This document shows positions 8,006 through 16,383 of a stretch of 38,851 nt of DNA, piece after piece (position 1 is the first letter of the stretch; each line of letters opens with the position of its first letter). A model generated the notes under the pieces. The model searched no databases. It was not told the DNA's origin and was given only the letters and a program-made list of their open reading frames with translations. The stretch is from Nitrososphaerota archaeon (lineage in GTDB: Archaea; Thermoproteota; Nitrososphaeria; Nitrososphaerales; CADDZS01). The DNA is taken from NCBI GenBank assembly GCA_013288145.1, contig JABDCJ010000020.1:1-38851 (forward strand), in the 5' to 3' direction. Made by a program: the position numbers and the translations under genes.

Positions 8006-9322
8006 TTGGGCTCTTTAGACCATACAACTAAACTATGGAATCCGGTTGAGGCAGAGAAATCAGATTCCCTCAACACCCACAACCTCAAGCTTCTGAAGAC
8101 CCAACTTGCATACGTTAGAAATTCGATTTTTTACAAAGAGAAATTGAAGGATGTCTCCATAGACCTGATCGAAATCAGTCAGATAACGGCTTTCCCTTTT
8201 ACAACGAAGGAAGAACTAAGAGCCAGCCAGAAATCGTCTCCTCCGTTCGGACTGCATCAAGCTTGCCATAGAGGCAGGATAAAGAGAATTTACATGACAA
8301 GCGGGACTACTGGAACTCCCAATTTCATCGGGCTCACTGAAAACGATTTGTCGGATTGGATAGAGTGTGCCAGCCGGTCCTACTGGGCTGCCGGATTCCG
8401 GCCGACTAACTGGATTGTCTCCGCCCTTGGGGCAGGACCATTTATTGCGGGCGTAACTTTGGACGGATGGCAAAATATCGGTTGCAGTCTAGTTCCAGTT
8501 GGTCCGGGCAGGACTGATCGAATAATTGCTGCATTTCAGGAGGGAAAAGCAGATTGTCTCGCATGCACTCCATCTTATGCCCTTTATCTTTTAGAGAGCT
8601 GCGAAAAAATAGGGATCGATCCAAAGCAGCTTGGCATAAGACGGATTCAATTCGGAGGCGAACCCGGCTGGGAAGAAGGCTTGAGGTCTCGGGTCGAGCG
8701 AGCCTTTGATTGCATAACGACTGAAAGCCTGGGCATGGGCGACGTCAGCGTAGATTTTTGGGGCGAATGCGAGGAAAGAAGTGGGATGCACTTTTGTGCT
8801 CAAGGTATCATCTATCCTGAATTAATTGATCCTGAGACCCTGGAGACGATCGAATGGAGAGAAGGAGAAATGGGAGAGCTCGTTTACACGCATCTGAAAA
8901 GAGAGTGTGAACCGTTGATCAGATTCAGAAGCAGAGATATTGTGAAATTGACGGGAATTGAATGTCCATGTGGCAGGACTGGCCCGATGATTCGTGTGCT
9001 CGGAAGGTCGGATGACATGTTCAAAGTGAAAGGAGTTAGTGTGTTTCCATCGAGCGTGAAAGAAATAGTAAGCAGATTTGTTCCAAAGGTAAGTGGGGCA
9101 GTTGAAATTTTGCTCAGACGTCCCGTGACCCAAATGAAATCTCCGGTTCAGATCAATGTAGAATATGGCTCTGAACCTGCAGATGCTTCTGGACTGAAGT
9201 CCGACATCGAAGAAGCAATTCATGCGAAACTTCTTTTCAGAGCAGATGTAAATCTGGTAGCCTATGGCACTCTATCAAGATCTGAATACAAAACAAGAAT
9301 TGTCAGGTTAGTGGAGTCTTGA
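8006..9322 (+). CDS. Phenylacetate-CoA-ligase-like AMP-forming acyl-CoA ligase
   Basis: The protein has 438 residues, the usual length of the PaaK branch of AMP-forming ligases. YMTSGTTGTPN (about 96-106) is the phosphate-binding A3 motif. QFGGEP (215-220) and TTESLGMGD (238-246) match the A4/A5 region. CPCGRTGPMI (320-329) is the cysteine-bearing motif frequent in PaaK-like enzymes. GRSDDMFKVKGVSVFPS (333-349) is the hinge that precedes the small C-terminal domain. The enzyme would activate an aryl or acyl acid to its CoA thioester with ATP. The TTG start is supported by the upstream TATA-like box and an in-frame TGA just before it. Two acyl-CoA dehydrogenases follow on the same strand, so the thioester is probably then oxidised. 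The acid itself cannot be told from the sequence. Confidence 0.85.
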   Translation: MGSLDHTTKLWNPVEAEKSDSLNTHNLKLLKTQLAYVRNSIFYKEKLKDVSIDLIEISQITAFPFTTKEELRASQKSSPPFGLHQACHRGRIKRIYMTSGTTGTPNFIGLTENDLSDWIECASRSYWAAGFRPTNWIVSALGAGPFIAGVTLDGWQNIGCSLVPVGPGRTDRIIAAFQEGKADCLACTPSYALYLLESCEKIGIDPKQLGIRRIQFGGEPGWEEGLRSRVERAFDCITTESLGMGDVSVDFWGECEERSGMHFCAQGIIYPELIDPETLETIEWREGEMGELVYTHLKRECEPLIRFRSRDIVKLTGIECPCGRTGPMIRVLGRSDDMFKVKGVSVFPSSVKEIVSRFVPKVSGAVEILLRRPVTQMKSPVQINVEYGSEPADASGLKSDIEEAIHAKLLFRADVNLVAYGTLSRSEYKTRIVRLVES

Positions 9323-9388
9323 AGCATCCGGATTCTTTTGAAGATCTGATGAATCAATTAGCTATAGAGAATCTCCGGGGAATAAGAT

Positions 9389-10549
9389 TTGGATTATAGT
9401 AGCAACAAATCCATCAAAGATCAGATGATGGCTGCTTCTTCAAAGTTCTCGCCCGACTATTGGGGAGAGATCTATCAGTCAGGCAAATTCCCTCATGAAT
9501 ACTGGGATGAACTGGGAAAAAGTGGGCTAATTGGTATTTTGATTCCAACAAAATGGGGAGGCATGAATAGAACCTTCATGGATTATCTCCTCGCTGTCGA
9601 GGAGACCGCGCACCACTTCGCTGGAATCGCTTCCTACCTCTATCTTAGCGGATCTCTTGTTTCAATGGTAATCGAGAAAAATGGGACCGATCAGCAGAAA
9701 GACGATCTTTTACCAAAATTTGCCAAAGGAAAAATGAAGATCTCGGTTGCTCTCAGTGAAGAGTCTGCCGGATACAACGCTGCTGCAATTGAAACAGTTG
9801 CAACTAGGTTAGATGATCATTATTGCGAAATAAATGGAACCAAGGCTTTCGTGAATAATGTAGATCAGGCAGATTATTTACTGGTGTTTGCTCGAACTAG
9901 TCCGCCAAATGAAGGATCCAGGTCTTATGGACTTTCTATGTTTCTTGTTGATCCCAAAGATCCGTCAATCAAAGCTACGAGACTAGACAAGCTGGGGATG
10001 GACTTTATCGGAACTTTTTCCCTTTACATCAAGTCTCTCAAAGTCAATTACGATCAAGTTATGGGAGAAATTGACAAGGGCTGGTACAACATTGCTGAAA
10101 ACTTCATGCTGGATAGAATTGCAACGTCTGCCTCATTGATCGGAACGGGAAGGCTCGCGTTAGACACTGCCGTAAAACATGCAGCCACCCGGAAAGTGTT
10201 CGGAAAGATCATTGGATCTAATCAAGGTATTCAATTTCCCTTGGCTGATTCTTTTGCAAAACTTGAGGGCGCCGAAGCTCTAATGTTTAAAGCTGGCTCA
10301 ATGGTTGATCACAAACAGAACTTTAGCCAAATATCGAACTATGCTTTACATTCGTCAGCAAACGCGGCGATTGCGGCGGCCGAGTCTGCTCTGAGAACAT
10401 TTGGAGGCCATGGATACTTGAAAAGCTATCATGTAGAGCGATACTGGCGAGATGTTAAGGTTCATAAGATTCATCCAATCTCCGAGGAATTGTTACTTGC
10501 AAGTATTGCTGAGAAATCACTGGGTCTGCCAAAATCGTATAATTTCTAA
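9389..10549 (+). CDS. Acyl-CoA dehydrogenase-like flavoprotein, first of a pair
   Basis: The protein has 386 residues and the full acyl-CoA dehydrogenase fold. The FAD-binding region reads VALSEESAGYNAAAIET (about 120-136), which departs from the usual TEP.AGSD pattern. RKVFGKIIGSNQGIQFPLAD and TFGGHGYLKSYHVERYWRD are typical of the C-terminal domain. At the position of the medium-chain enzyme's catalytic Glu (YEGT) this protein has HPIS. At the alternative helix-G site used by isovaleryl-CoA dehydrogenase it has Asp242 (LDRIA) instead of Glu. It starts with TTG at 9389, 66 bases after the ligase, and ends 35 bases before the second dehydrogenase. It may be active with Asp as base, or a non-catalytic partner in a mixed tetramer. 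Confidence 0.85.
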   Translation: MDYSSNKSIKDQMMAASSKFSPDYWGEIYQSGKFPHEYWDELGKSGLIGILIPTKWGGMNRTFMDYLLAVEETAHHFAGIASYLYLSGSLVSMVIEKNGTDQQKDDLLPKFAKGKMKISVALSEESAGYNAAAIETVATRLDDHYCEINGTKAFVNNVDQADYLLVFARTSPPNEGSRSYGLSMFLVDPKDPSIKATRLDKLGMDFIGTFSLYIKSLKVNYDQVMGEIDKGWYNIAENFMLDRIATSASLIGTGRLALDTAVKHAATRKVFGKIIGSNQGIQFPLADSFAKLEGAEALMFKAGSMVDHKQNFSQISNYALHSSANAAIAAAESALRTFGGHGYLKSYHVERYWRDVKVHKIHPISEELLLASIAEKSLGLPKSYNF

Positions 10550-10584
10550 TCCCTTAGACTTTATTTGAGCATGAATTTTGAACC

Positions 10585-11760
10585 TTGGATTTTGATGAAA
10601 CAGACAATCAGGTCTTGATGCGGGAAGCGATCAATCAGCTTTCAGTCAATTTTCCAGAAGCTTACTGGCGGGAGCACGATGAGAAAGCTGAATTCCCTCA
10701 AGAATATTTTGACGCCCTTGCCAAGGGCGGATGGTTCCAACTAAATGTTCCTGCCAGATCAGGAGGAACTGGTCTTGCTCTAACCGATGTTTCAGTAGTA
10801 ATCCACGAAGCTTCAAGGTCGATGGGTATGTCCGCGGGAGACCTGATTATGGCGATTTGCGTTTTCGGAATTCAGACGATCAAAACTTTTGCATCAGCTT
10901 CCATCAAAGATAGAATTCTCAGAGAGTTGGGATCGGGTGAACATATTGTCTCGTTCTGTTTAACAGAACCCGGTGCCGGCGTAAATTCTACGGACATTGT
11001 AACATCCGGGACAAGAGAAGGCGACGGATTTGTGCTCAATGGCCATAAGATCTGGTCCACTCTACTTCACAAGTCGTCTCTGGTAATTTTGGCCACAAGG
11101 ACTACACCCAAAGAGAATGTCACTAAGAAAACAAATGGAATCACCTTGTTCTTGATCGAGAAAGGGAAACTCAAGCGTGGAGAGATTAGAACTAAAAGGA
11201 TCGATGATATCTCAATGCGATGCCTGGGCTCGAATGAAGCGTTTTTCGAAGATGTTTACGTCCCATTTGAAAATGTGCTTGGAAAAGTGGACGAAGGCTG
11301 GAATGTACTTTCAACTCTTCTGAACGCAGAGAGAATTTCAACAGCTTCCATGAGCGTGGGTCTTGGGGAGCTGGTTTTGGGCAAGGCTGTTAACTACGCA
11401 AGAACACGGCACGTTTTCGAAAGGCCTATAGGTACTAATCAAGGAATCCAGTTTCCTTTAGCTGACAGCAAAGTGGAGCTGGAAACCTGTTGGGCGATCA
11501 CAAAAAAAGCCGCATGGCAGTTCGATCACTCTGTGGACAGCGCTGTATCTGCTAATGTCGCCGCTTATCTGGGTGCCAAGGCTGCATTCCTCGCTTCAGA
11601 CAGAGCAATTCAAACTTATGGCGGTATGGCATTTGCCAAGAGTTCTGACATCGAAAGACACTGGAGAGATTCAAGGTTATTTCGAGTCGGACCAGTTCCA
11701 CAAGAAATGGCACTCAGTTTTCTTGGGCAGCACGCGCTGGGACTACCAAGAAGCTTCTGA
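10585..11760 (+). CDS. Acyl-CoA dehydrogenase, second of a pair
   Basis: The protein has 391 residues. FCLTEPGAGVNSTDIVTSG (124-142) is the FAD/substrate region in near-canonical form. ARTRHVFERPIGTNQGIQFP and QTYGGMAFAKSSDIERHWRD complete the family pattern, and the end HALGLPRSF is common in this subfamily. The YEGT glutamate site is replaced by GPVP, but the isovaleryl-CoA-dehydrogenase-type base on helix G is present (NAERIS, Glu249). The enzyme should introduce an alpha-beta double bond into an acyl-CoA and pass electrons to an electron-transfer flavoprotein, which is not encoded here. The TTG start at 10585 fits the family N-terminus. It is the last gene of the probable ligase-dehydrogenase operon. 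Confidence 0.87.
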   Translation: MDFDETDNQVLMREAINQLSVNFPEAYWREHDEKAEFPQEYFDALAKGGWFQLNVPARSGGTGLALTDVSVVIHEASRSMGMSAGDLIMAICVFGIQTIKTFASASIKDRILRELGSGEHIVSFCLTEPGAGVNSTDIVTSGTREGDGFVLNGHKIWSTLLHKSSLVILATRTTPKENVTKKTNGITLFLIEKGKLKRGEIRTKRIDDISMRCLGSNEAFFEDVYVPFENVLGKVDEGWNVLSTLLNAERISTASMSVGLGELVLGKAVNYARTRHVFERPIGTNQGIQFPLADSKVELETCWAITKKAAWQFDHSVDSAVSANVAAYLGAKAAFLASDRAIQTYGGMAFAKSSDIERHWRDSRLFRVGPVPQEMALSFLGQHALGLPRSF

Positions 11761-11862
11761 TCTCAGATAATTTCTTGCATATCCTCGCTCGCGTAATTTG
11801 AGCCCACGAGCGGAAATCAGAATGATTTCTCGATAACTAAGTCTTAATTGCTGTTTGTTTCA

Positions 11863-12198
11863 ATGTCTTTGCCAGCCATGCCTTCTTTGTTTATTGTTGT
11901 TCAACCCAGGGAATCTGATGAGAATGCCGTTGAACTTTTGAAACGCCTGATAGAAAAAACAGACGTAAAAACAGGGCCGAATGCTAAAGGCCCCGACCCA
12001 AATACATTCATCCTTTCTTTCCACGACGTCCCTGATGATAAGTTAAATCGAATTATTTCTGATTCCAAGCAATGGGCCGACGACGCGGGTTTTCTTTTCT
12101 TGGTGTACAAAGACGTTGTGCATTCGAGCGTGTCTATTCAAAATGGCACAATCGAGAATGAAAATGTCACCGTTGTCTCGCTATTGGAGCTGGAATGA
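11863..12198 (+). CDS. Small hypothetical alpha/beta protein
   Basis: From the ATG at 11863 the protein has 111 residues. It begins MSLPAMPSLFIVVQPRESDE and has alternating strands and helices (ELLKRLIEKTDV, FILSFHDVPDDKLNRIISD, FLFLVYKDVVHS). I do not recognise the family. A TATA-like TAACTAAG around 11834-11841 is about 26 bases before this ATG. A further ATG at 11878 is an alternative. It follows the second dehydrogenase by about 100 bases and is convergent with the AlkZ-like gene, so it is probably a separate unit. Confidence 0.5.
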   Translation: MSLPAMPSLFIVVQPRESDENAVELLKRLIEKTDVKTGPNAKGPDPNTFILSFHDVPDDKLNRIISDSKQWADDAGFLFLVYKDVVHSSVSIQNGTIENENVTVVSLLELE

Positions 12199-12321
12199 AA
12201 GCGAAAAATCTTTTTTTCAAATTTCAAAATGGGAAGTTTGTACAGATTTAGCAGAAAGTCTCATGCTCTAAAGATTCATTCCGCACCCATCATCCATCCC
12301 CGAAACGATATTTCCCGCTGG

Positions 12322-13293
12322 TTAAACGATTCTTTTGATCGAGCAAGCTACTGGTAACCTCATGAATTCCCCGTAACGGTGAGCGGCACTAATGACTAGG
12401 TCTTCGTCAACAATCTCATCAAATAGTGATGCTTCAATCACGGTTGCACCTTTCTTGATCTCGCGCCTCCAGCTCCCCACGACCTTTCCTCCAGTAATGA
12501 TTGGAGAGTTGAACAATACGAGTTTCCTGTTCTGCATAGCTCCCATACGTGACTTGTCGAATGAGGCGTACCCTACGAAGAATTCATCAAATGTTGGAAG
12601 CAGGAAGGCTTTGTCCGAAACTACAGTATCATGATTCATCGACCCAAGGAACCAATACGTCCTTCCATCGATTTCTTCACGGGTAAGGTTAGGGTTACAC
12701 TCCAGACCGGCTTTTGCATCAACCATAGTTAATCCTGACCACCACACAAAATCACGAAGTGTCGCAGGACCGTGACCGGTAAAGTATCGTTTAACAAGTT
12801 CGCCCAGCGCCTGTTTCCTGTCCAAATTCTTGCTTTGAGGCGCGCGTTCATCAAGAAGTGCATAAGTAAACTGTTTTCCGCGACGCGGTCCGCTGCAGAT
12901 TAAAGCATCCATCTCTGCCCGCATAATCAGATAGATGAGGTGCAATCCTTTTACCCTAATTCCAGCATCCGTAAGTGCCTCCGCAATTTCTGTTCTAGTA
13001 AGATATCGTCGTCCTTCGAGAGCTCTGGCGATAATATTGTTGCTTCGCAAGAAAATCGAACTGTCGAGTTTAAGCCGGCGGTACATGTATGCGTTGGAGG
13101 CATTCACTCGAGGCGCGGTTAGTTCAGCCATCCAGCGAATGTCAGAGGGAGCAACGAAATGCCATGTAGGTCGCATTACGTGCGTCCGCAATATAGTACC
13201 CTTATTGAATGTCCCTTCAATTGATTCATCCGTGGCATTCTTCATCCTTAGAGCGAGGGCCCATTTAGCGCCATGATAGTCCTGCGCCTGCAC
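12322..13293 (-). CDS. AlkZ-like winged-helix DNA-binding protein (HTH_42 family), N-terminus unresolved
   Basis: VQAQDYHGAKWALALRM, THVMRPTWHFVAPSDIRWM and FLLPTFDEFFVGYASFDKSR are characteristic of the winged-helix DNA-binding family PF06224, which includes the AlkZ/AlkX DNA glycosylases. A helix-turn-helix-like segment (RYLTRTEIAEALTDAGIRVK) lies near residues 96-115. GPATLRDFVWWSGL is the conserved mid-domain motif; in AlkZ the related QxQ motif is catalytic, and glycosylase activity here is unproven. The first ordinary start codon is GTG at 13293, but conserved family sequence continues upstream in the same frame (see 13294-13431). The GTG therefore lies inside the domain and is unlikely to be the real start of a full-length protein. 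Confidence 0.75.
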   Translation of the reverse strand: MQAQDYHGAKWALALRMKNATDESIEGTFNKGTILRTHVMRPTWHFVAPSDIRWMAELTAPRVNASNAYMYRRLKLDSSIFLRSNNIIARALEGRRYLTRTEIAEALTDAGIRVKGLHLIYLIMRAEMDALICSGPRRGKQFTYALLDERAPQSKNLDRKQALGELVKRYFTGHGPATLRDFVWWSGLTMVDAKAGLECNPNLTREEIDGRTYWFLGSMNHDTVVSDKAFLLPTFDEFFVGYASFDKSRMGAMQNRKLVLFNSPIITGGKVVGSWRREIKKGATVIEASLFDEIVDEDLVISAAHRYGEFMRLPVACSIKRIV

Positions 13294-13431
13294 TGCACCA
13301 AGCCAGGATACAACTTCAGCGGGCGATCCAACCTGATTCCGGGATAAAAGTTGCTGGGAAAGTCTATGCTGAGGAAGATCCTGCAGACGAAGTGGTTCGG
13401 TTATGTTGATCTCCCCGGTGTCAATGTAATA
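13294..13431 (-). other. Conserved N-terminal coding extension of the AlkZ-like gene, without an ATG/GTG/TTG
   Basis: Between TGA 13434-13432 and the GTG at 13293 the same frame encodes 46 more residues, including HRLSQQLLSRNQVGSPAEVV and SWLGA, which match the normal start of this family. No ATG, GTG or TTG occurs in it. Possible starts are CTG at 13386 or ATA at 13404. Otherwise the start codon has been lost and the gene is decaying. Confidence 0.6.
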
Positions 13432-13695
13432 TCAAGTGAAAAAAAGCTCGCGGCCTTCATATGTTGATCTCTAAGATCTTTTTGGAATGTCCCGGACAAT
13501 TTACTCCAGCAACTAACACTTTGTCTTTGATTCGACACCGAGGAATATCTCTTCAAAATGTGAACAGGACGTTCAAGCAATTAAAATGATTATCAGTTTA
13601 GGGCATTATTCGATTATCGATATGTTTGACTTTTATGGAACAGTACGTTCTTTGGCAGTCCCTCATATGATCCTTGAAGATCGTATAGATGTCAA

Positions 13696-14166
13696 TCATT
13701 TTTTGGGGGCTAACCCGATAGGACTGGCGTCCTTGTCGACGATGATGAACTCTAAATCCTCAGCAACCGCGAAAACTTCGTTTTCTATTTCTCTCGGTGC
13801 ATATCTGGCACGTCTGGCGACCGCTAGGAGGGTCGCTTGATAGATCGCTTCTTTTTGAAGCTGTTTAATTGCTCGAGTGACAACGATTTTCTTGAATTCG
13901 TCGATTCTACTTAGTGGGACGTAAAGATTCTTTCCTGTTCTTGCACGCACGATTTGCTCGTCGTCATAATAGTATAACCATACCGGTCCTGCGTTTTCAA
14001 TTGTAACAATTCTCTCAATAAGATGCTTTTCAAAAGTTCTGGCCAGTCGGGACTTCGATCCTACCTTTGAGTACCCATGTTCAGTTACGGGGCCATACTT
14101 TTTGACCCATTCCGCTGTTTCTAATTCGGATGCGCTCATACCTGCGTAGTCAATCAACTCAGTCAT
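13696..14166 (-). CDS. Hypothetical protein next to the ParB-like gene
   Basis: From the ATG at 14166 (MTELIDYAGMSASELETAEW) the protein has 156 residues, mostly helical and charged at the start. It has a strand-rich centre (IENAGPVWLYYYDDEQIV) and a helix FKKIVVTRAIKQLQKEAIYQ near the end. The frame stays open upstream to a TTG at 14271, but the extra residues are an unlikely N-terminus. I recognise no family. It is divergent from the ParB-like gene with about 130 bases between the starts, so the two may share control or origin. Confidence 0.55.
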   Translation of the reverse strand: MTELIDYAGMSASELETAEWVKKYGPVTEHGYSKVGSKSRLARTFEKHLIERIVTIENAGPVWLYYYDDEQIVRARTGKNLYVPLSRIDEFKKIVVTRAIKQLQKEAIYQATLLAVARRARYAPREIENEVFAVAEDLEFIIVDKDASPIGLAPKK

Positions 14167-14298
14167 GATATGACTTTTGATTCGCAGACTCAGCACGACT
14201 CGATTCCCCTCATAAAATTCTGAAGCGCACCCCCAAAAAAAGAACAGATCACTCTCGACTCCAAAACACAACTAGTTATTCCGACCAAATAGCAGAAG

Positions 14299-15468
14299 AT
14301 GAAATCAAAAGATCATTTGAGCGAAATAGATGATGACGTACAATCGATTCCCCTCGAAGTAATCAATCCTCCAATAGAATGGCGAAGAATCATTGAAGCA
14401 AACATTGACATCCTAGCGCAAAGTATGGCGGAGAACGGCCAACTTCAATCGATAGGACTTGTTCCGGCAAAGGAACGCGGAAGGTTTGACCTAAAATGGG
14501 GCGAGACCCGTCGTCGTGCCGCGATAAAACTCGGCTGGAAAGACATCAAAGCGAACGTCCTCCATAATCTGAGTCCGGCGCAGGCGAATCTCGTAACTCT
14601 GGAAGAGAACTTGGCCAGAAACGGGTACTCCTGCGTCCTAGAGGAAGCGATCGCTCGGGCAAAGCAAAAGGAGCTATACATACAGCTCCATCCTGAGACG
14701 AGACGTGGTGGAGATCGGCACACGAGTGTAGCAAATCCGAATCCTTCGGTTATGATTCCACCTTTCACGGTCGCTGCTGCTAAATCTTCAAACCAGAGCC
14801 GCGACAAAATAGAATTACTAGTGAAGATCGGGAATAAACTCGCCCCTTTCGCCAACAAGCTTTATGATACACCATTAGAGGACAACTTGACCGAACTCCT
14901 AGCTCTCGCTCGGTACGAAGGCGACCTAGAGCCTGTTATTCAAAAATTCGAAAACGGAAGTGCGTCTACTGTGGCTGAGGCTGTGGGTGCTACTATTGCC
15001 AGCCCTGGCAGCGTCCAGCTACCAGGTAGCGAGGTTCCGCAAATAGTCGACACTAACCATGCTGAAACTAGTGTATCTGCTCATAGGCAAAATGTCGTTA
15101 AACCCGAAACTATCACGGCTGTTGATGATTCGAGGATGAAAAACGAATTGGGGCAAGACAGCGACCCGAGTTTAGAACTTCGAATTAATGGGATCGAAGA
15201 AAGGCTAGCCTGGCTAGAGAATATCCCCCAATTACTCGCTGACCAAATCGAAGATTCATCCGACCCTGGCGAAAAGAACCTCCCAAGCGGTACCAACATA
15301 TGGATCCTGTTCTGGAAAACAAACGACCTGTTAGAAATGCAGCAGGAATTTGTACATCGTAGTGGCTTCAAGTGTCCTAAATGCGATTCAAAATACCTGA
15401 GGGAACTGAAAATTTGTGGAGATTGTGGGCAGAAGTTTTCAGTTGGGTATTCTGTAAAAAAGAAGTAA
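14299..15468 (+). CDS. ParB/KorB-like DNA-binding protein with a C-terminal zinc ribbon
   Basis: The protein has 389 residues. Residues 14-110 are a ParB N-terminal-like domain: PLEVINPP, the helix LAQSMAENGQLQSIGLVP, then KWGETRRRAAIKLGW (67-80, the C motif used for CTP binding in true ParB) and LEENLARNGYSCVLEEA. HPETRRGGDR (about 136-145) is common in phage and plasmid ParB-like proteins. A helical DNA-binding middle and a low-complexity linker follow. The last 31 residues hold CPKC and CGDC (Cys359, 362, 373, 376), a probable zinc ribbon, which is unusual for ParB. No ParA partner is present. It could be a partition, transcription or nucleoid factor, perhaps from an integrated element. 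Confidence 0.75.
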   Translation: MKSKDHLSEIDDDVQSIPLEVINPPIEWRRIIEANIDILAQSMAENGQLQSIGLVPAKERGRFDLKWGETRRRAAIKLGWKDIKANVLHNLSPAQANLVTLEENLARNGYSCVLEEAIARAKQKELYIQLHPETRRGGDRHTSVANPNPSVMIPPFTVAAAKSSNQSRDKIELLVKIGNKLAPFANKLYDTPLEDNLTELLALARYEGDLEPVIQKFENGSASTVAEAVGATIASPGSVQLPGSEVPQIVDTNHAETSVSAHRQNVVKPETITAVDDSRMKNELGQDSDPSLELRINGIEERLAWLENIPQLLADQIEDSSDPGEKNLPSGTNIWILFWKTNDLLEMQQEFVHRSGFKCPKCDSKYLRELKICGDCGQKFSVGYSVKKK

Positions 15469-15496
15469 TCTGGTTACTAGATTTGAGTACCAAATC

Positions 15497-15655
15497 ATGA
15501 AAAAAATTCCTGATCGAATCCCAGAATCAGATGAATCGTCTGACGTCAAGTCGAAGTTTCACAGTATCGTAATGGGTCGAAGTTGGCTACATCTTCAAGC
15601 AGTTCTGTCTACAATTGTGATGTTTAGCCCCATGGTATTTGCTGACTTGCACTAG
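15497..15655 (+). CDS. 52-residue membrane peptide, probable 5' part of a gene split by TAG
   Basis: An ATG at 15497 opens 52 codons beginning MKKIPDRIPESDESSDVKSK and ending with a hydrophobic helix (LHLQAVLSTIVMFSPMVFAD) before TAG 15653-15655. The downstream winged-helix gene continues in the same frame only four codons after this TAG. Its first residues (LVTLLILTTSFF) form a second hydrophobic helix. Together they would make a two-helix membrane hairpin. I therefore read this as the 5' part of one gene interrupted by a nonsense codon. If not, it is a separate small membrane protein. Confidence 0.5.
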   Translation: MKKIPDRIPESDESSDVKSKFHSIVMGRSWLHLQAVLSTIVMFSPMVFADLH

Positions 15656-15667
15656 TATTGCATACTC

Positions 15668-16264
15668 GTGACGTTGCTCATTTTGACCACATCTTTTTTC
15701 AAAGAGAGGTTTCGTGTCGCATGTTCTTGCGAAATAGAAAAAATGATCGCACAAGATCCCACAGAACAGAAGACCACAAGAGTCAAGGTCACGAGCAGTA
15801 GAATAGCTATAGAATCGAATCAGCGGACTAGACAGGTAAACAGTTCCCATGGGGAAAAATCAACGAGACGAAAAAAGATAGTTGAAACCGAGATTGGAAT
15901 TGCAAAGGCTCCTGCGAGGAGGAGCCCGGAAATTCCTATTCTTATGGTCTTGGCACGTTCACCGGTATCGGGTGTGAAAACGGCTGACGTCCTAAAAGAA
16001 CTAAAGAGCCCGAACTGGTTTCCTGAACTTTCATTATCCGATCTCAGCGCGCGGTACCCGGAATCTAAGAAGAAAGTTGTAGATACCATAATAAAATTTG
16101 GCAGAAAGCGACTAGTGATCAGAGGAGAGATCTATCCATTGAGTCCCGAAAATCCAACGGGAATTTGGCGAATAACACAAATTGGGCTAGAGAGACTCAA
16201 GAAAGAGCGAGCCAGCTGGTTGCCAAAGTATTCCATCTATACTAATAGAATAGTCGAAGTGTAA
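15668..16264 (+). CDS. Membrane-anchored winged-helix protein (Mrr N-terminal-like), probable 3' part of a split gene
   Basis: From GTG 15668 the protein has 198 residues. A hydrophobic start (MTLLILTTSFFKERF) is followed by a basic linker of about 75 residues (TRRKKIVETE). Residues 88-190 resemble the N-terminal winged-helix domain of Mrr-type proteins: IPILMVLARSPVSGVKTADV, DLSARYPESKKKVVDTIIKF, and GIWRITQIGLERLKKER as the wing. No nuclease domain follows. Upstream the frame is continuous with the 52-residue ORF except for one TAG at 15653. The mature form may be a DNA-binding domain tethered to the membrane by one or two helices. If the hydrophobic part is ignored, ATG 15743 is an alternative start. 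Confidence 0.55.
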   Translation: MTLLILTTSFFKERFRVACSCEIEKMIAQDPTEQKTTRVKVTSSRIAIESNQRTRQVNSSHGEKSTRRKKIVETEIGIAKAPARRSPEIPILMVLARSPVSGVKTADVLKELKSPNWFPELSLSDLSARYPESKKKVVDTIIKFGRKRLVIRGEIYPLSPENPTGIWRITQIGLERLKKERASWLPKYSIYTNRIVEV

Positions 16265-16383
16265 TTTTTGAAAACGTCTCTCCACTATGGAAATTTTGTA
16301 GTACATATGCGTATTACAACAATGCAAGGTGTCGAGTAAAGGGGGCCTCTAAAGTAACACTCAAACCGAGATGGATCCATCCT

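Noticed and set aside
13586..13840. An 84-codon plus-strand frame with a protein-like first half.
   Set aside because: Its second half is antisense to the better supported unknown gene, and no motif or clear promoter supports it.
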